Part shown: one piece after another, positions 26,247 through 38,135 of the stretch
Numbering within the stretch: position 1 is the stretch's first letter
Layout of the letters: each line of letters begins with the position of its first letter
NCBI GenBank assembly: GCA_008477525.1
Contig: SPDT01000005.1
Span: 4,588,001 to 4,652,000, forward strand
Length of the DNA: 64,000 nt
Reading direction: 5' to 3'
Origin: Hypomyces perniciosus
Taxonomy: Eukaryota; Ascomycota; Sordariomycetes; Hypocreales; Hypocreaceae
Notes under the pieces: model-generated
What the model saw: only the letters and a program-made list of their open reading frames with translations
Told to the model about the DNA's origin: nothing
Database searches by the model: none
Made by a program: the position numbers and the translations under genes

Positions 26247-26472
26247 TATAATGGGTATAGCTTAACTAGAAAGTATACAGTTAAGGCACCTTTATATTGT
26301 CTATCTATAGCTGAAGGAAGGAAGCTCTATACTAGCTATATATGTGTTATATAGTTATGCGTATAGGGTTGTGGCCGAGGTGGTTTCCTAATTAGGTAAG
26401 CGGTCTAGTCTTGGTTGTATTTCCGGATTCGGCGTAGTCGTGATTCTGGGAGATATAGCCTAGCCTGTAATA
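26247..26472 (-). repeat. 5' LTR of gypsy-1a
   Basis: 226 bp, the pair of 16737-16962, and less decayed than the other LTR in its central part. It is followed by the TATAA duplication at 26473-26477, where gypsy-2A RNase H sequence resumes. Confidence 0.8.
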
Positions 26473-29400
26473 TATAATTAAAGTAGTATTAACTTAATAC
26501 TAGTAAAATATTTAATACTTTATAGTATATATATTAAAAAAGCTAAATAGTTTTAAATTATATTATTATACCTTTAATATTAAATTCTTTACTATTATAA
26601 AGGCTTTTTAAATATAGAGATACTATTTAGCTTATATAAATATAAAGATTTAAGTTATAATATTGCCTATAAATAAGAGTATTACTTTAATATTGCTTTA
26701 AGTTAAAGGATAGGGATTAAATACTATTTAGCAGATAATTTATTTATAAAGTATAGTAGCTAAAGTTATAACTGCTAGTTTATAGGTTATATAATAGACT
26801 ACTATAGGTTTACTGCTAAAACTATAAAAGTCTTTATACTTAGCTGTTTTATAAATTTAATAAAAAAATTACTTTATTTAATAAAAGGTTTAAAGTTAAA
26901 GAGTAGTTAATATATTTTATAGTAATAATTAAATTATCGGTAATAATTAGCTAGTTTACTATTAAAGTAGAGTTTATATATTAATAAGTCTTTATATTAA
27001 AATTTCAATATTACTTTATAATAATTTCACTGCTAGATATTAAAACGTTAATTATACTTTAAAATGTATTATATTAACCTATTATTAGTAAAGTATAAAG
27101 TAAGATATTAAACGCTATATATTTATATATTATATTTGCCAAATAATAAAGGTAACAACCTATTAACTTTATAGCGAATTTACTTTATTATTAATAATAG
27201 AAAGACCCTTTAAAGAAATTTCTAAAAATTTTATTATAAATTTACTGGAATCTTAAACTATAAAGGCAAATACCTATATAATATAATTTTTATTATTATT
27301 ATTTAATATATAAAATATACCCTATATATACCTATAATAGTATATATTATAAATAATAAAATCGCTAACCTTTTTATAAAATATATTTATTTAATTTTTA
27401 AAATACTATAAAGAATTATCTTTAATAAAGATTAATTATTTAAATTTAAATTTTAGCGAAGTTTCTATTATTTATTTACTTATAAATACCAATTTAGTAT
27501 TACTTTTTACTTATAAACTAATAGTTAAATTAAATAATAGAATTAAGCTTTAAAGTATTATTTATATTCTTTTTACAGTAAATAATAAAATAATTAACTA
27601 TAAAAATTATCTTTTATTTAATGATATGCAAAGTGCAGATAAAGAGGGAAGAAGGGAAGGAAGGAAGGAAAAGGACAATACACTATTTATGTATATCATT
27701 TAATTTATATATAATAGTACTAAATATTCTATAACTAGCTATTTATTAGCTGTTTTACTGCTTAGCTATAAGTTTAATGCTTTAGGTTATAATAGATTAA
27801 CCTATTATAAATATTATACTAATATTATTATAAAGGTAAAAAAGCTTTAAGCTACCTGTAAAATAGCTACATAAATATTATAATAAAGTTAAAAAAAAAA
27901 AGTAGTATAATATTTATTAATTTAAAAAGAAATTTACTGTAAGCGATTAGGTATTACTTTCTATAAAATACCTAAAACTTTAGCGATTTAGTAAAAGATT
28001 TACTGAAAAATATATTAATTTTTACTAAATCAAACGTTAAATTAACATAAATAGATCAATATATTAAATTTATTTTTTATCTTTTATTAAAATCTATAAT
28101 ATTTTTAATATTATAAATTTTAAGCTATATTATAGCTATAAAGGAGAACCTTTTAAGTTAATAGATTACCTTTTTAACGTTAAAGAGATATTTAAAGTTA
28201 AGAAAATTATTAATTATAAATATAAAAGGATATAATGCTTATATTTTATTAAAAAACAATTATTTAAAGATTAATAATATTTAATAAAAGAAAAGTAATT
28301 TTACTGACATTAAATTAATTTAAAAGTATAAGTAGTAATTTACTAATAAATAATTAGCTACTATTATTAAGTGTTAGAAAGTTAAAAGGGGTAAGGTATT
28401 ATGCAGTTTTAATTAATTAATTTAAAATAGAAAATGCATTTGTAATAGTATATATTTTACAGTAAATAAATAACAATAATATTATTAAATAACAGCTAAT
28501 TCTCTTTACTTTTAAACAGTATTTTATTATAATCTTTTATAATAATAGGATACATTTAAAGAAATATAGGAATTTTAAAATATTAATAAATTATATAGTA
28601 ATTAGCTAAGAATTACCAATTATAAATAAACAAATATATACTAGAATAAAAGTATATATAATAGTAGTAATAGTAGTAAAAGAGTTTACTTAATTAAAAG
28701 TAACGTAAAGGTTTAAATGCTTTAAGTTTTGGCAGTAATATTATTTATTTACTATAGACTTTTTTTCTTTTTACTTTTTAACTAGGCTTAACTTTTATTA
28801 TATTAATGTAAAGTTTTTTTTATATTAGATTTATAGTAGTATTATTATAGATTAAGTTTTTATTAGCTGTTATTATATAATAAAAAAGTAATATTAAAGT
28901 ATTTACTTTATTAATAAAGAACTTTTAAAAATATTAAATTAATACTTTAATAGTATTAATAAATTAATAGGTAATTAAATTATAAAATATATTATTGAAA
29001 AAATAATAATAGTATTTTTAAAAGCAGCTAATATAATATAAATTAATATAGAAAGTTTTATTTTTTAATTATATAAAATTTATATTTATTATTATAGTAT
29101 TAAAAAGGTTTTTTTTTAATTTTATATTTTATTTAATTAAAAGGTTAAGATAATAATAGTATAGGGCAGGGTATTTATAGTAAGTTAATAGTAGCTAATA
29201 GTTATATCTATACTAGAATATTTACTAGGTTAACTTATTAGCAGCTTTATAGCGTTTTACTAGTAAAGGTATAGTAACTTTAAAAGGAAAGTGTTTTAAT
29301 AGAGATACAATTAAAATAGAATTAGCTATAAGTAAAGATAGGCTTACTATATTAAAATTCTCAGATATTATAGGATTACTGTTATTTTTTTTTAACTAGG

Positions 29401-30040
29401 CTATAAATATATTAAATAGGAAATTGTAATAAAGAATTAGTTATAGAAAACTTATAAAGCAGTAATATTTATTATAAAAGGAAAAAGAGAATTTATAGTA
29501 GTAGGCTAAACTAAAAGAAAAGAATTATTATTATATAATAAATTAGCTAGTAATAAAAAGTAAAAGGAAGGAATATTTATAGAGAAAGTGCTTATAGGGA
29601 GAGAGAGGGTAAAAGAGAAAGAAAGATAAAGAGAAAGAAAAGAAAGAAAAGAGAAAAATAAATAAGAATTAAAGTTATAAAAGAAGAGAAAAATAAAGTA
29701 AAAATATATATAATATATTTATATATAATAGTAAATTAAAAGAAGAAAAATAAAGTAAATTACTTATATATTAACAGTAAAGGGTTAGCTTATAATATAG
29801 GATTTCTCTGCTACTTTTTAAGTTTAATTATATAAAAGTATACTTTTAAATTATAAAGTTAAAATCTTTTTAGGCTATTAAATATATATTAAAGTATTTA
29901 AATTTAAGGCTTAAAGAAGCATTTATATAAAAAATAGTTATTATTTAATATAGCTATAAAGTATTAAAAGCTAAAAAAAGCTAATTAAATATAAAGTCTT
30001 TACTAGTATTAAAGTTAATACTAGAAAAAGGGGGGCAGTT

Positions 30041-30302
30041 TATTAAAAGACTAGAAACTTTAAAGCTTTTATAATATTATACAGGCTAGAATATAAATAT
30101 AAAAGTAATTATAGTCTTTAAAGATATAGAACTTAAAAGACTAGTAAACTACTGCTGCTACACTTAACTATTAGTTTCTAGTTTATTACCCCTTTATTAG
30201 TACCTATTTCTCCTTTCAGTAATTGCGCTTTAACCTCCTTTACTCTTCTTTAAGGTTGCAGCCCCTCGCCTAATCTGTCTGCCCTAAAGAGGGTCTCTAA
30301 TA
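30041..30302 (+). repeat. 3' LTR of gypsy-2A
   Basis: 262 bp, preceded by AAAAAGGGGGGCAGTT, which contains the polypurine tract. It is directly joined at 30303 to inverted family-2 sequence, with no recognisable target duplication. Confidence 0.75.
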
Positions 30303-32698
30303 TTAATATAATATGTTTTAAAGTATAATTAACTCCCTAATACCAGTAAAAGTTATTTTATTTAAAATATAGAAATTAATATATATTTACAGTTTACTGG
30401 TTTTCTTTAATATAAAGATTATAGGGGCACCTGCAGGATTAATAAACAGCTAAATCTATATATTTTATAATACTTTTTCTAAATACTTGCAAAAAGCTTT
30501 TAGCTTTTTAAATGTTAGGTTATAAATAAGACTTTGTAAAGGCATTTGTTTATCTTTTAATTTAATAGTATATTATTAATTTATTAATATATTGATGGCT
30601 TTTTTTATAAAGAAAATACTAGTAAAATTATAATATATAAAAAGTAATTTTAAATATAAAATTAATTTATAGTCTTTTAAAGAAGTAATTTTATTTATAT
30701 TAAAAAATAGTAAATCTTTTAAAGCTTTTAACCTAACTTCTAGCTTTTTTTTAATTATTAATATAAAAGCTATTTGAGCTTTTTTAATAGTTTATTGTAG
30801 CTGCTTTTTAAAGGCTATTAAAGTAATAAAATCTTTAATTAAAAGATAATTCTATTAATTATACTTTTATAAAAGGGTAAAATTAACTTTTTAAAATTAA
30901 AGTCTTTTTAAAATAAAGTCTTTTAGGCTATTAGCAATAATGTAATAAAATAATTATTTCTTTTTTACTCTTTAATTATTAATTATCTTTATAAATATAT
31001 TTATATAGCTATAGGTTATAGCAGAAATATTTTAAAAAAATAGCAGTAAACTTAAAAGCTAATAATAGAGTTTTTAATTAATCCTTTTATTATAAAGAAA
31101 TAATATAAATATTGCTGCTAGGATTAAAAAAAGTATTTATATATTACTAATAGCTATTTAGCTGTATTTTTCTTTAATTATTTGATAAATAAATCTATAT
31201 AGCAATTATAATCTTAGGCTTAATAAACTATAAATTTAATATTTCGGCTAGTAAAGTATAATTAAATAAAGTTATTATACGTTTTAGTAAAGTAATATTT
31301 ATTATTATATTTTCTATAATTAAAAGTTTAATAAAAAGTTTTATAATAAAGATTATTATATTTTTAATATATTATTAAATTAAAAAGGTTTTTTTATTTT
31401 TTTAAACCTTTAAATATTTTAGTTATTACATTCTTTAAAGTATTAACAGTATAATTTTAATATTATCTTTATTAACTAATAAATTTAATGTTTTTATATC
31501 TTCCTTAAAATTAAGATTTTTATTAAAAGCTATTTATATTATTAATATAATTATATAAAGGTCTTAATAATTATACTAATATAAATTAACTTTTATTAAA
31601 TTATAAAGATTTTATAGTAAAGTATTTATTTATGTATTATAAAGGAAAACTATTATAAAAATATATAAATTTTAAATTATAAAAGAGTTATTTTAAAAAA
31701 TTTACTTTTCATAATCTTAAATTCAAAAAGGAATAATTAAAAACTCTATTTAATAGTTTAATATAAATAAAAGATTTATATAGTTATTTTATAGTATTTA
31801 ATTAAATTATCGCAATTATTATTTTTAAACTATTAATAAAATTTATTTTAAATAATTAATTTAATAAATTTGCCTTTCTTTTTAAAATAATTAATCTATT
31901 ACTATTAAATATCTCTTTTTAAGCAGGAAATAATATAAATAATTTTATAAACTATTTAAGAAAAAGTCTTAAAGGATAATTTAAACTTCCGTTTAATAAT
32001 AATAAAAAGAATCTATAGTTTTATTTAAAACTTTCCGTTATAATAAAAAACTTAAATTTATACTTTACTTTAATTACTTTTATAAAGTTATTTTAAACTA
32101 ATAGTATATAATAAGCTAATTATAAATAATAAACCTTTAATTTTTAAAAGTTTAAAAAAAAGGTTTTTTGTTTAAAAAAGATTATTTAAATATTTCCTCT
32201 TTAAATATATTTACTTTTTATTTTTTATTTATTAAATATAAATATTAAATTCTTTTTTTATAAATAAAGTATTATTTAAAAGGCTTAATTAATAATTTAA
32301 AAAAGTAATTTTATTTAAAAGTCTTTATATTTAAAATATAGCCTCTTTATTAAAAGTAAATTAATTATTTACTATTAAAGGTATTTTTAACTTTAATAGT
32401 TTTTTTACCTTTATTAAGAATAGTAAAAAACTAATAGATTAAAGACCCTTTTTAAAGTAAATAAATTAAGTAAGGGGCTATAATTTTAAAGAAAAGTAAA
32501 GGAGGTTAAAGAGTAATTACTCAAAGGAGAAATAAATACTAATAAGTAAATAATAAGCTAGAAACTAATAATTAAGTATAATAGTAGTAGTTTATTAGTC
32601 TCTGAAATTCTATATCTTTAAAGACTATAGTTACTTTTATATATATAATCTGGCCTATATAATATTATAAAAGCTTTAAAGCTTCTAGTCTCTTAATA
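30303..32698 (-). mobile_element. Gypsy-2B: inverted, internally deleted family-2 copy
   Basis: The LTR is in reverse complement at 32437-32698. Leader and coding sequence run leftward to reverse transcriptase near 30420-30560 (a stretch with FINPAGAP-like coding on the minus strand). At about 30356 the sequence jumps to one equivalent to about 27030-27080 of gypsy-2A, so the end of RT, RNase H and part of the rest are deleted. The copy has no second LTR. Confidence 0.65.
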
Positions 32699-33124
32699 TA
32701 AATATTTATTAAAGTATTTAAGTTTAAGGCTTAAAAAAGCATTTATATAAAAAATAATTATTATTTAATATAGTAATAAAATATTAAAAATTAAAAAAGA
32801 AGCTAGTTAAATATAAGGTCTTTACTAGTATTAAAGTTAATACTATAAAAGGGGGGGCAGCCTATTAAAAGACTAGAAACTCTAAAGCTTTTATAATATT
32901 ATATAGGCTAGAATATATATATAAAAGTAACTATAGTCTTTCAAGATATAGAACTTTAAAGACTAGTAAACTACTGCTGCTACACTTAGCTATTAATTTC
33001 TGGTTTATTACCCCCTTATTAGCACCTATTTCTCCTTTAAGTAATTACTCTTTAACCTCCTCTACTCTTCCCTAGGGTCGCAGCCCCTCGCCCGATCTGT
33101 CTGCCCTAAAGAGGGTCTCTGATA
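32699..33124 (+). mobile_element. Gypsy-2C: 3' end fragment with LTR
   Basis: Forward-oriented sequence equivalent to about 29880-30302 of gypsy-2A: the last internal piece, a polypurine tract with GGGGGGG, and a 262-bp LTR at 32863-33124. It meets the end of the inverted LTR of gypsy-2B head-on at 32698/32699. It may be the displaced end of another family-2 copy. Confidence 0.65.
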
Positions 33125-33148
33125 TATAAATAATAAAACAAATAAATA
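33125..33148 (+). mobile_element. LINE 3' terminus remnant
   Basis: Matches the last bases and A-rich tail of LINE-1 (from about 11517). It marks the right edge of the repeat island and may be the lost end of LINE-2. Confidence 0.55.
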
Positions 33149-33517
33149 TATAGGCCTATAAGCAGGGGTTTACTGAACCTATAATATGCTTGTATAAACA
33201 GACCTAACAAGTCTATTATTGCCCTCTATAGTGCTTGTGGGGTATAGACCGTATACATTACTGATGGTAAGTACTTGTTTGCTTAGTGTATATGTTACTT
33301 ACTGAAGGTAAGTGCTAGTAATATATGAAATAAGCACTATTGATATATAGATACATGTTACTAATAAAAGCAGATACATGCATTTCTATATAGTATATAT
33401 AATGTCTCTCTATCCCATGAAGTGCAAATTTCCTTCTTCAATCGACTTCATTACACAAGCTACATTTCTTAATTACTTACACTATCTCATCACGCAGCTG
33501 TTTCACTCCTTCTCATC
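33149..33517. other. Island edge and promoter region of a secreted-protein gene
   Basis: No gene is seen. Two imperfect direct repeats of TTACTGAxGGTAAGT lie at 33260-33320, and TATATA-rich sequence at 33395-33402 precedes the next gene. Confidence 0.4.
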
Positions 33518-34051
33518 ATGAAGCTACTCACAACCTCATCTCTTCTATTGTTCACTCAGTTGATCAGTCAGCTTACAAGTCAGCCGGACCATGTATGTTA
33601 ACGACTGCCTTTTAAGTTTTGACTGAAGGATTTGTACTGACATGCTCAGAAACCTCCCCACCTCGTCGACCTAGTCCACAGTCTAGATACTGGCGACTCT
33701 GACTTTTTTGACCTCGGTCGTGATGGAGTCTTGCGAGGCTTCACTAAAGACCTGGAGGTTAAGAAGGCTGTGCGGCTCAATTCAACCCAGATCCAGCAGT
33801 TTCTGGCCATGCCACAATACAACTTAACGGAAAGCTATTTTGTGTTTAATTCCTCGGATGTCCCTGAGGATCAGTTGTTTCATCCTAAGGCTGAGATACT
33901 AGCCGATGCCATGGAAATCCGTGACGGCCAGGCTGCGCCTGTACTCAATGCTAGTACTGCTAGTATCATCTGCGGGCTCAGACAATGCACCGGCTCTGCA
34001 AGCTGCCGGGCCATCAATTGTTTTAGTTGCCTCAAGAAGTTCTGCTTCTGA
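33518..34051 (+). CDS. Small secreted protein with a six-cysteine C-terminus
   Basis: Two exons, 33518-33592 and 33650-34051, are joined across a 57-bp intron (donor GTATGT, branch-like TACTGAC, acceptor CTCAG). They encode 158 residues. The N-terminus is a clear signal peptide (MKLLTTSSLLLFTQLI..), apparently cleaved near residues 18-21. The mature part is acidic with two or three NxS/T sites and ends in a compact cysteine block, six Cys in the last 28 residues (CGLRQC...C...C..C....C), ending in Phe. All coding potential and the splice site are intact even though the RIP island ends only 370 bp upstream. Short, secreted and cysteine-clustered describes many fungal effectors. I do not recognise a named family, and an ordinary wall or surface protein is equally possible. 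Confidence 0.7.
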
Positions 34052-35137
34052 GCTAGCTTTTCTATACTGTTTAGGGTTAATGTTAATCCGGCCTTGTGGG
34101 GGGTAATGCGTACCTTACCTAGGTATTATTGGAAAACTCTACTTGTTGGAATGTTGGAAATTGTTGAGGACGCGAGTATAGATGTCGCACGTTCATTTGG
34201 GTTGTCTTCATCAACCTTCACAATCTAGATAGATCTTCTCTTCTCCGTAGCACATTTCTCACAATTGATCATTATTTTCGATAAATTCCTCCACCTGCTA
34301 GGTTTAATAGATATCATAAAGTACACCCTGGTTAAGGGGTGTAATAGTGTGTATAAAGAACATTTCATAATCCCTAGGCACTGTAAATCAGCTGGCCGGG
34401 GGGCCGCAAGGAATAACGGAACACTTGTCGATATGCACTTCTAGTATATCATTTGTATTCAGTCATGATATCTTTTATTACGTCATTCTACCAAGGCTAT
34501 ATTCACAACCTAATTCCCTGCATTATAAAGGAGTATTTGTTACTGCTAGATCAGCTTGAATAATAGCGGACAGTAATGAGATCCTTAATTTGTGTGAACC
34601 TTGCCGCCATACCATTCCATCGCACAATCAACTTTTTCAGCACCTTCGAACGCCCTGCCCAGCCAGTCCTATAAGTCTCGAATCTGCCGGTCGATTCGAA
34701 GAATGCCCCTACGTTGGACGTGTTACAGCTATCGGGTTGAATAACGCGGCCCTGTTTTGACTGAACAACGCTGCCTCGACCGACTTCCTGGCTGTCGGAT
34801 GAGATTGAAGCTAAACTGACATAGCTGGTTAGTATAGATAAACTAAGTCTGGCATTTACGTGCGGTATCCATCTCATAGCCGTAACGGCCAAGATTATAT
34901 TGCGTAACGTGATCCTGTCGTTCATAATTATCTTACAGCTTTTCGGAAACCAGGCTCGGGTTAGGCTAGGTAGCTTAATTCCCTCTCTCTTAATCTCTTC
35001 CGTCAATTCCCCATTGATTGTGAGTGATCCCCACCTCAAGGCCTCTTCCCTCAGTGCTAACCCCTGCTCTCAAATCCTTCTTGACTCTACACACTGCCCC
35101 CGCTCGTCCAGTACAGGCCCCAAATTGTAAAGGATCC
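34052..35137. other. Intergenic; one long unassigned frame
   Basis: A minus-strand frame at 34551-35039 stays open for 162 codons but shows no motif, splice join or typical composition. I do not call it a gene. A plus-strand frame starting at 35024 is antisense to the membrane-protein gene. Confidence 0.4.
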
Positions 35138-36719
35138 TCAGGGTTTGGATATTGCTTCCTCGAAACCCTCTCCTTCGTTGCCACGTCCATATGCCTTCGT
35201 CCACTTTTCGCTCACATCCCTAACACACGATTGAGAGGGTACGGGACGGGATGGATGTCCTTGCGCTTTTGTCCAACTAAATCTCCCCCTCGCCTTTTCC
35301 CTGTCCGCTCCCCTGCGTGCCCCGTAATAAATTATATGCTCCTGGATCTCAGAAACCCGAGGCGCGAGCCCAACATGCTCTGGGTTATCAAGACCCACCC
35401 CGAACAGAACCTCCGAACTCGCAGACAGAGCGCTCATCTCACTATCGCCGAGGACACAGCCACCATGCAACGCTTGATCTCACCAGTGGCCTCGCACGGC
35501 ATTGGCGATTGTCAAAAATGTGAGTCTGCGGAAAGGCAGATGCTTTGCAATGTGACGCATGATATCCACTACACTGAGGACTGTCACAGCCACCAAAATC
35601 ACTATAACGAGTGCTAAGATATAGACGCGGAAAATATAGACCGGCTTCGGTGATTCCCCCACTGTAGGCACGGTCGCCGTACCATAGCATCCAGCTGTTG
35701 AGACAGACGCAAGAGACTGCGCGAGCATGCCTAGGACACCCGTTATGTGGTCCACTGTCGGAAGAATGTAGATTGGGATAAGTGTAACGTTCCAGATATA
35801 GTCGTTTCGGATGTAGAGAAGCCAAGGTACGGCTGTCATGTAGCCACTCAAAGCGTCAAGACCAACAGTGTCAAGTTCGGTTGTGTTTGCGCCTGGGGTC
35901 GCTCTACAATTTCTCATCTGGTTATCATGTAACAAGGCCACCGTATCTGACGCCAGTCTCGAAGGTGATATTGAAGGTAGAAGCAGGCCCAATGTCTCCC
36001 GGCTTGGATTCAACCAGGCTACGTTTGCTGATAATTGCGCCCTTGTACGTATCCACTATCATGGTGAGAAAGAAGTCGTTAGCATCATATGTCGGTACAA
36101 ATTGGCCCGTACCAGAATACCCCATGGAATGACTCATTGTCGATGTTACCATTGTTGAGAATCGGGCAGGAAGACCAACGGTGCTGTTGTGAAGTGTCTG
36201 CGGCGCATATGTTCCTGTTGTAATAGTCAAAGTGCCGATCGGTACAAGTAATGCGCCAGCAAGCATCAAGCAGCTTAGCATTATGCCTCGCCATGAGGAG
36301 TATCGAAAGACCGCCAACAAAGCAAAGGGGCCAGGCTCGGCCATCTTATCCAGATCAGCAACTCGCACGGGACGCGATGCCGCAATAGCGAGGGGGTGAA
36401 GAAGGCCAAAATCATTGCTCATTCTGCGGGTGACAATTGCAGCAGGAGCCAAAAGAATGGATAGGAATAGACCAGAGTAGAATTGATCGACTCTAATGCT
36501 GCCAGTCCTCAAAACCCATTTTGCGCCGGACAGAGACGGTCCAGACAGCGTCCAGGCAAGCAGTGCGATTGACCCGAGTGTATAAAATAGGACAATGAAC
36601 CAGTACCACCGAATGGGCTCTCGAAACCTGTATAGGGCGTTTGCATCACTGCCATGCCTTTCTGAGTGGCTGTTGTCAGCCGCTGAAGTCGATTCACAGA
36701 CTGGCTCGTAGTTAGACAT
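35138..36719 (-). pseudogene. Multi-pass membrane protein gene with a frame break
   Basis: The ATG at 36719 opens a 264-residue frame with hydrophobic segments at about residues 38-58, 80-96 and 145-165. It stops at 35925. The frame 1 nt away (open from 36013) continues with a GANTTELDTVGLDAL segment and a strong fourth membrane span, PVYIFRVYILALVIVILVAV, followed by a cytosolic-looking tail. The tail continues to 35138 if a 42-bp stretch starting GTGAGATCAAG (about 35478) is removed as an intron, which also removes an in-frame TGA. I found no acceptable intron to bridge the 35925-35950 break, so a 1-nt indel is most likely. The architecture recalls the large fungal-only membrane proteins of unknown function. 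No family name is offered. If the break is a sequencing error, the gene is intact. Confidence 0.55.
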
Positions 36720-38135
36720 TCTATGCTATCTACTGACTGAGGAGAATTCCCCAAGATTAAAGGAAGAGACTATGAAGATCTTCGAAATCTCGATTTCAAT
36801 TTTTCATCCCAGTCACATGTAAATTTCTTGAAGGAGGCCAAATACGTTCCACATTTAATCATTACATGAACGGTGCTTGTCAATTGAATGCATTACAGGT
36901 ATTTACTACAAGTACTCGCGCTGAAATTGATAGAATAATTCCAATAATTCTCTGTCACTACTTATTTGTTGCCCTATTTGATGAGGTAGCATTTACGCAT
37001 GTGGCGTAACTGGTGCAAGTCCTCTAAGCTCAGTCACCAATCTCAAACTGATATCCCACACCACACCATTCCCTTCTTTTCAGCTCCAATGATTATTTCC
37101 TTTTAAAGATTGCGGCCGAATGTCCGGATGTTGGTTATATTATTTCACCTATTATACCACTTCCAAAGGCAGATCCGAAAGGTTGTACGGAGCATTATTA
37201 TTTTAAGCTTATTGCCAGATCACAAATCTAGCAAAGAAGCTCCATATGTGACCTTAAAAAATGCGACGGTTATTAAAAAAGAGGTTGTTTTATTACGAAT
37301 AGAGTTATTATGTGAGATCTGCCAGTGATGAGCCTCCATTCGCCATCATTTTGGCCTGCACCTGGCGTTGCTAGAATATCTCGTAATATGTTCCAGAAAT
37401 TAAAGGAGTTTTAAAGACACTCAATCTGAATACCGTATGCTAACAAGGTGAGCGCTCAAAAACGTGGTTGATATTTTGGGATGTGTTTGAGAGTAAACAA
37501 ACCGGATCAAGTCTGGACTGTACGAAGTATGTCACACCATCAAGTGCCGCCACAAAACCTTGTGCTTCGTATGGGTAGCATGTCGAGAGCTTCGTCGCTT
37601 ATCTATGCATGCAGGTTGACCACTAGGTAAATGCTTCTTGTCAGCCACGCTGCTAGAATAGGAATGCGATCCACCCTGGATCAAAGGTTGGCGACCTTGG
37701 TTTGGGTTATGGTGTTCGATATGGATATGAGTCATCTGTATCGCTCATGGATAATTCTCGCAGATTCGATCATCGCGTGGCAGAGGATATCTGGTGCTTA
37801 ATCCGCCAACATATTCATGCCAGTTGCTTTCAGAGGGTATATATGAACCCAGGTAAAGAAAGAAATCCCAATATAAGCCCGAGCAAAGGCCTTATTTGGG
37901 ATGGTTTGTCATCCTTTGCAGATGCTGAAGTTTAGGTATAATAGTAGCTAATGCGTGCATATAGAAATGATGCTAAATTTCGAATTAAGATTAGAGTTGG
38001 TGTCTGTATCTTTCAGACATGAAACTAAGCTCGACATTATACTAGATCCTTATAAATAGGCAGGTCTACCTCAACATTTCAGCTTTTTAATTCTCCTCAC
38101 GACACCTCATCATCGTCGCTGGTTCGAAAGTCATC
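36720..38135. other. Intergenic region
   Basis: No gene is seen. Short frames at 37110-37328 and 37702-37935 lack coding character. The last 90 bp form the promoter of the F-box gene at 38136. Confidence 0.45.
38051..38058 (+). promoter_or_regulatory. TATA box of the F-box gene
   Basis: TATAAATA, 78 bp upstream of the ATG at 38136, followed by a C/T-rich stretch likely to hold the transcription start. Confidence 0.5.

Larger units (their letters stand above)
16737..26472 (-). mobile_element. Gypsy-1a: Ty3/gypsy element inserted in gypsy-2A
   Basis: The element has 226-bp LTRs at 16737-16962 and 26247-26472 and is flanked by a perfect 5-bp duplication TATAA (16732-16736, 26473-26477). Without the inserted LINE-3 it is about 5.4 kb. 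Read on the minus strand from 26246, a gag zinc knuckle lies near 25150-25200 (frame YYCCGKEGHIAQFY, two of its Cys now Tyr). A protease/RT linker follows around 20100-20330, then reverse transcriptase with its DD box at about 19482-19496 reading YLNN. Integrase territory runs toward 17 kb, and a C-rich plus-strand run just inside the 16962 LTR is the polypurine tract. All frames are broken and it is inactive. Confidence 0.8.
12948..30302 (+). mobile_element. Gypsy-2A: Ty3/gypsy-like element split by nested insertions
   Basis: The 5' LTR is 12948-13928 (262 bp once the inserted TIR element is removed) and the 3' LTR is 30041-30302 (262 bp). The LTRs start as TGTCAGGAGACC and end as GGTCTCTGACA before RIP changes. 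A purine-rich tract with GGGGGG precedes the 3' LTR. Inside, reverse transcriptase lies at about 15780-16700, with its YxDD box at 16217-16228 now reading YINN. The RNase H start (the equivalent of TDASDYAIGG) is split between 16736 and 26473 by gypsy-1a and reads through when the insertion is removed. Integrase-type sequence should occupy 27-29.8 kb but is too decayed for me to place its motifs. It is inactive. Confidence 0.8.

Noticed and set aside
5641..33148. CRISPR array, prophage or biosynthetic cluster
   Set aside because: No spaced direct repeats, phage genes or clustered enzymes. All structure in this part is explained by eukaryotic transposable elements.
34551..35039. 162-codon minus-strand frame as a gene
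   Set aside because: No motif, signal, splice partner or coding-like composition. Kept only as a note in the intergenic entry.
35024..35617. 197-codon plus-strand frame
   Set aside because: It is antisense to the membrane-protein gene, whose minus frame has clear membrane spans. The plus product has no protein-like features.
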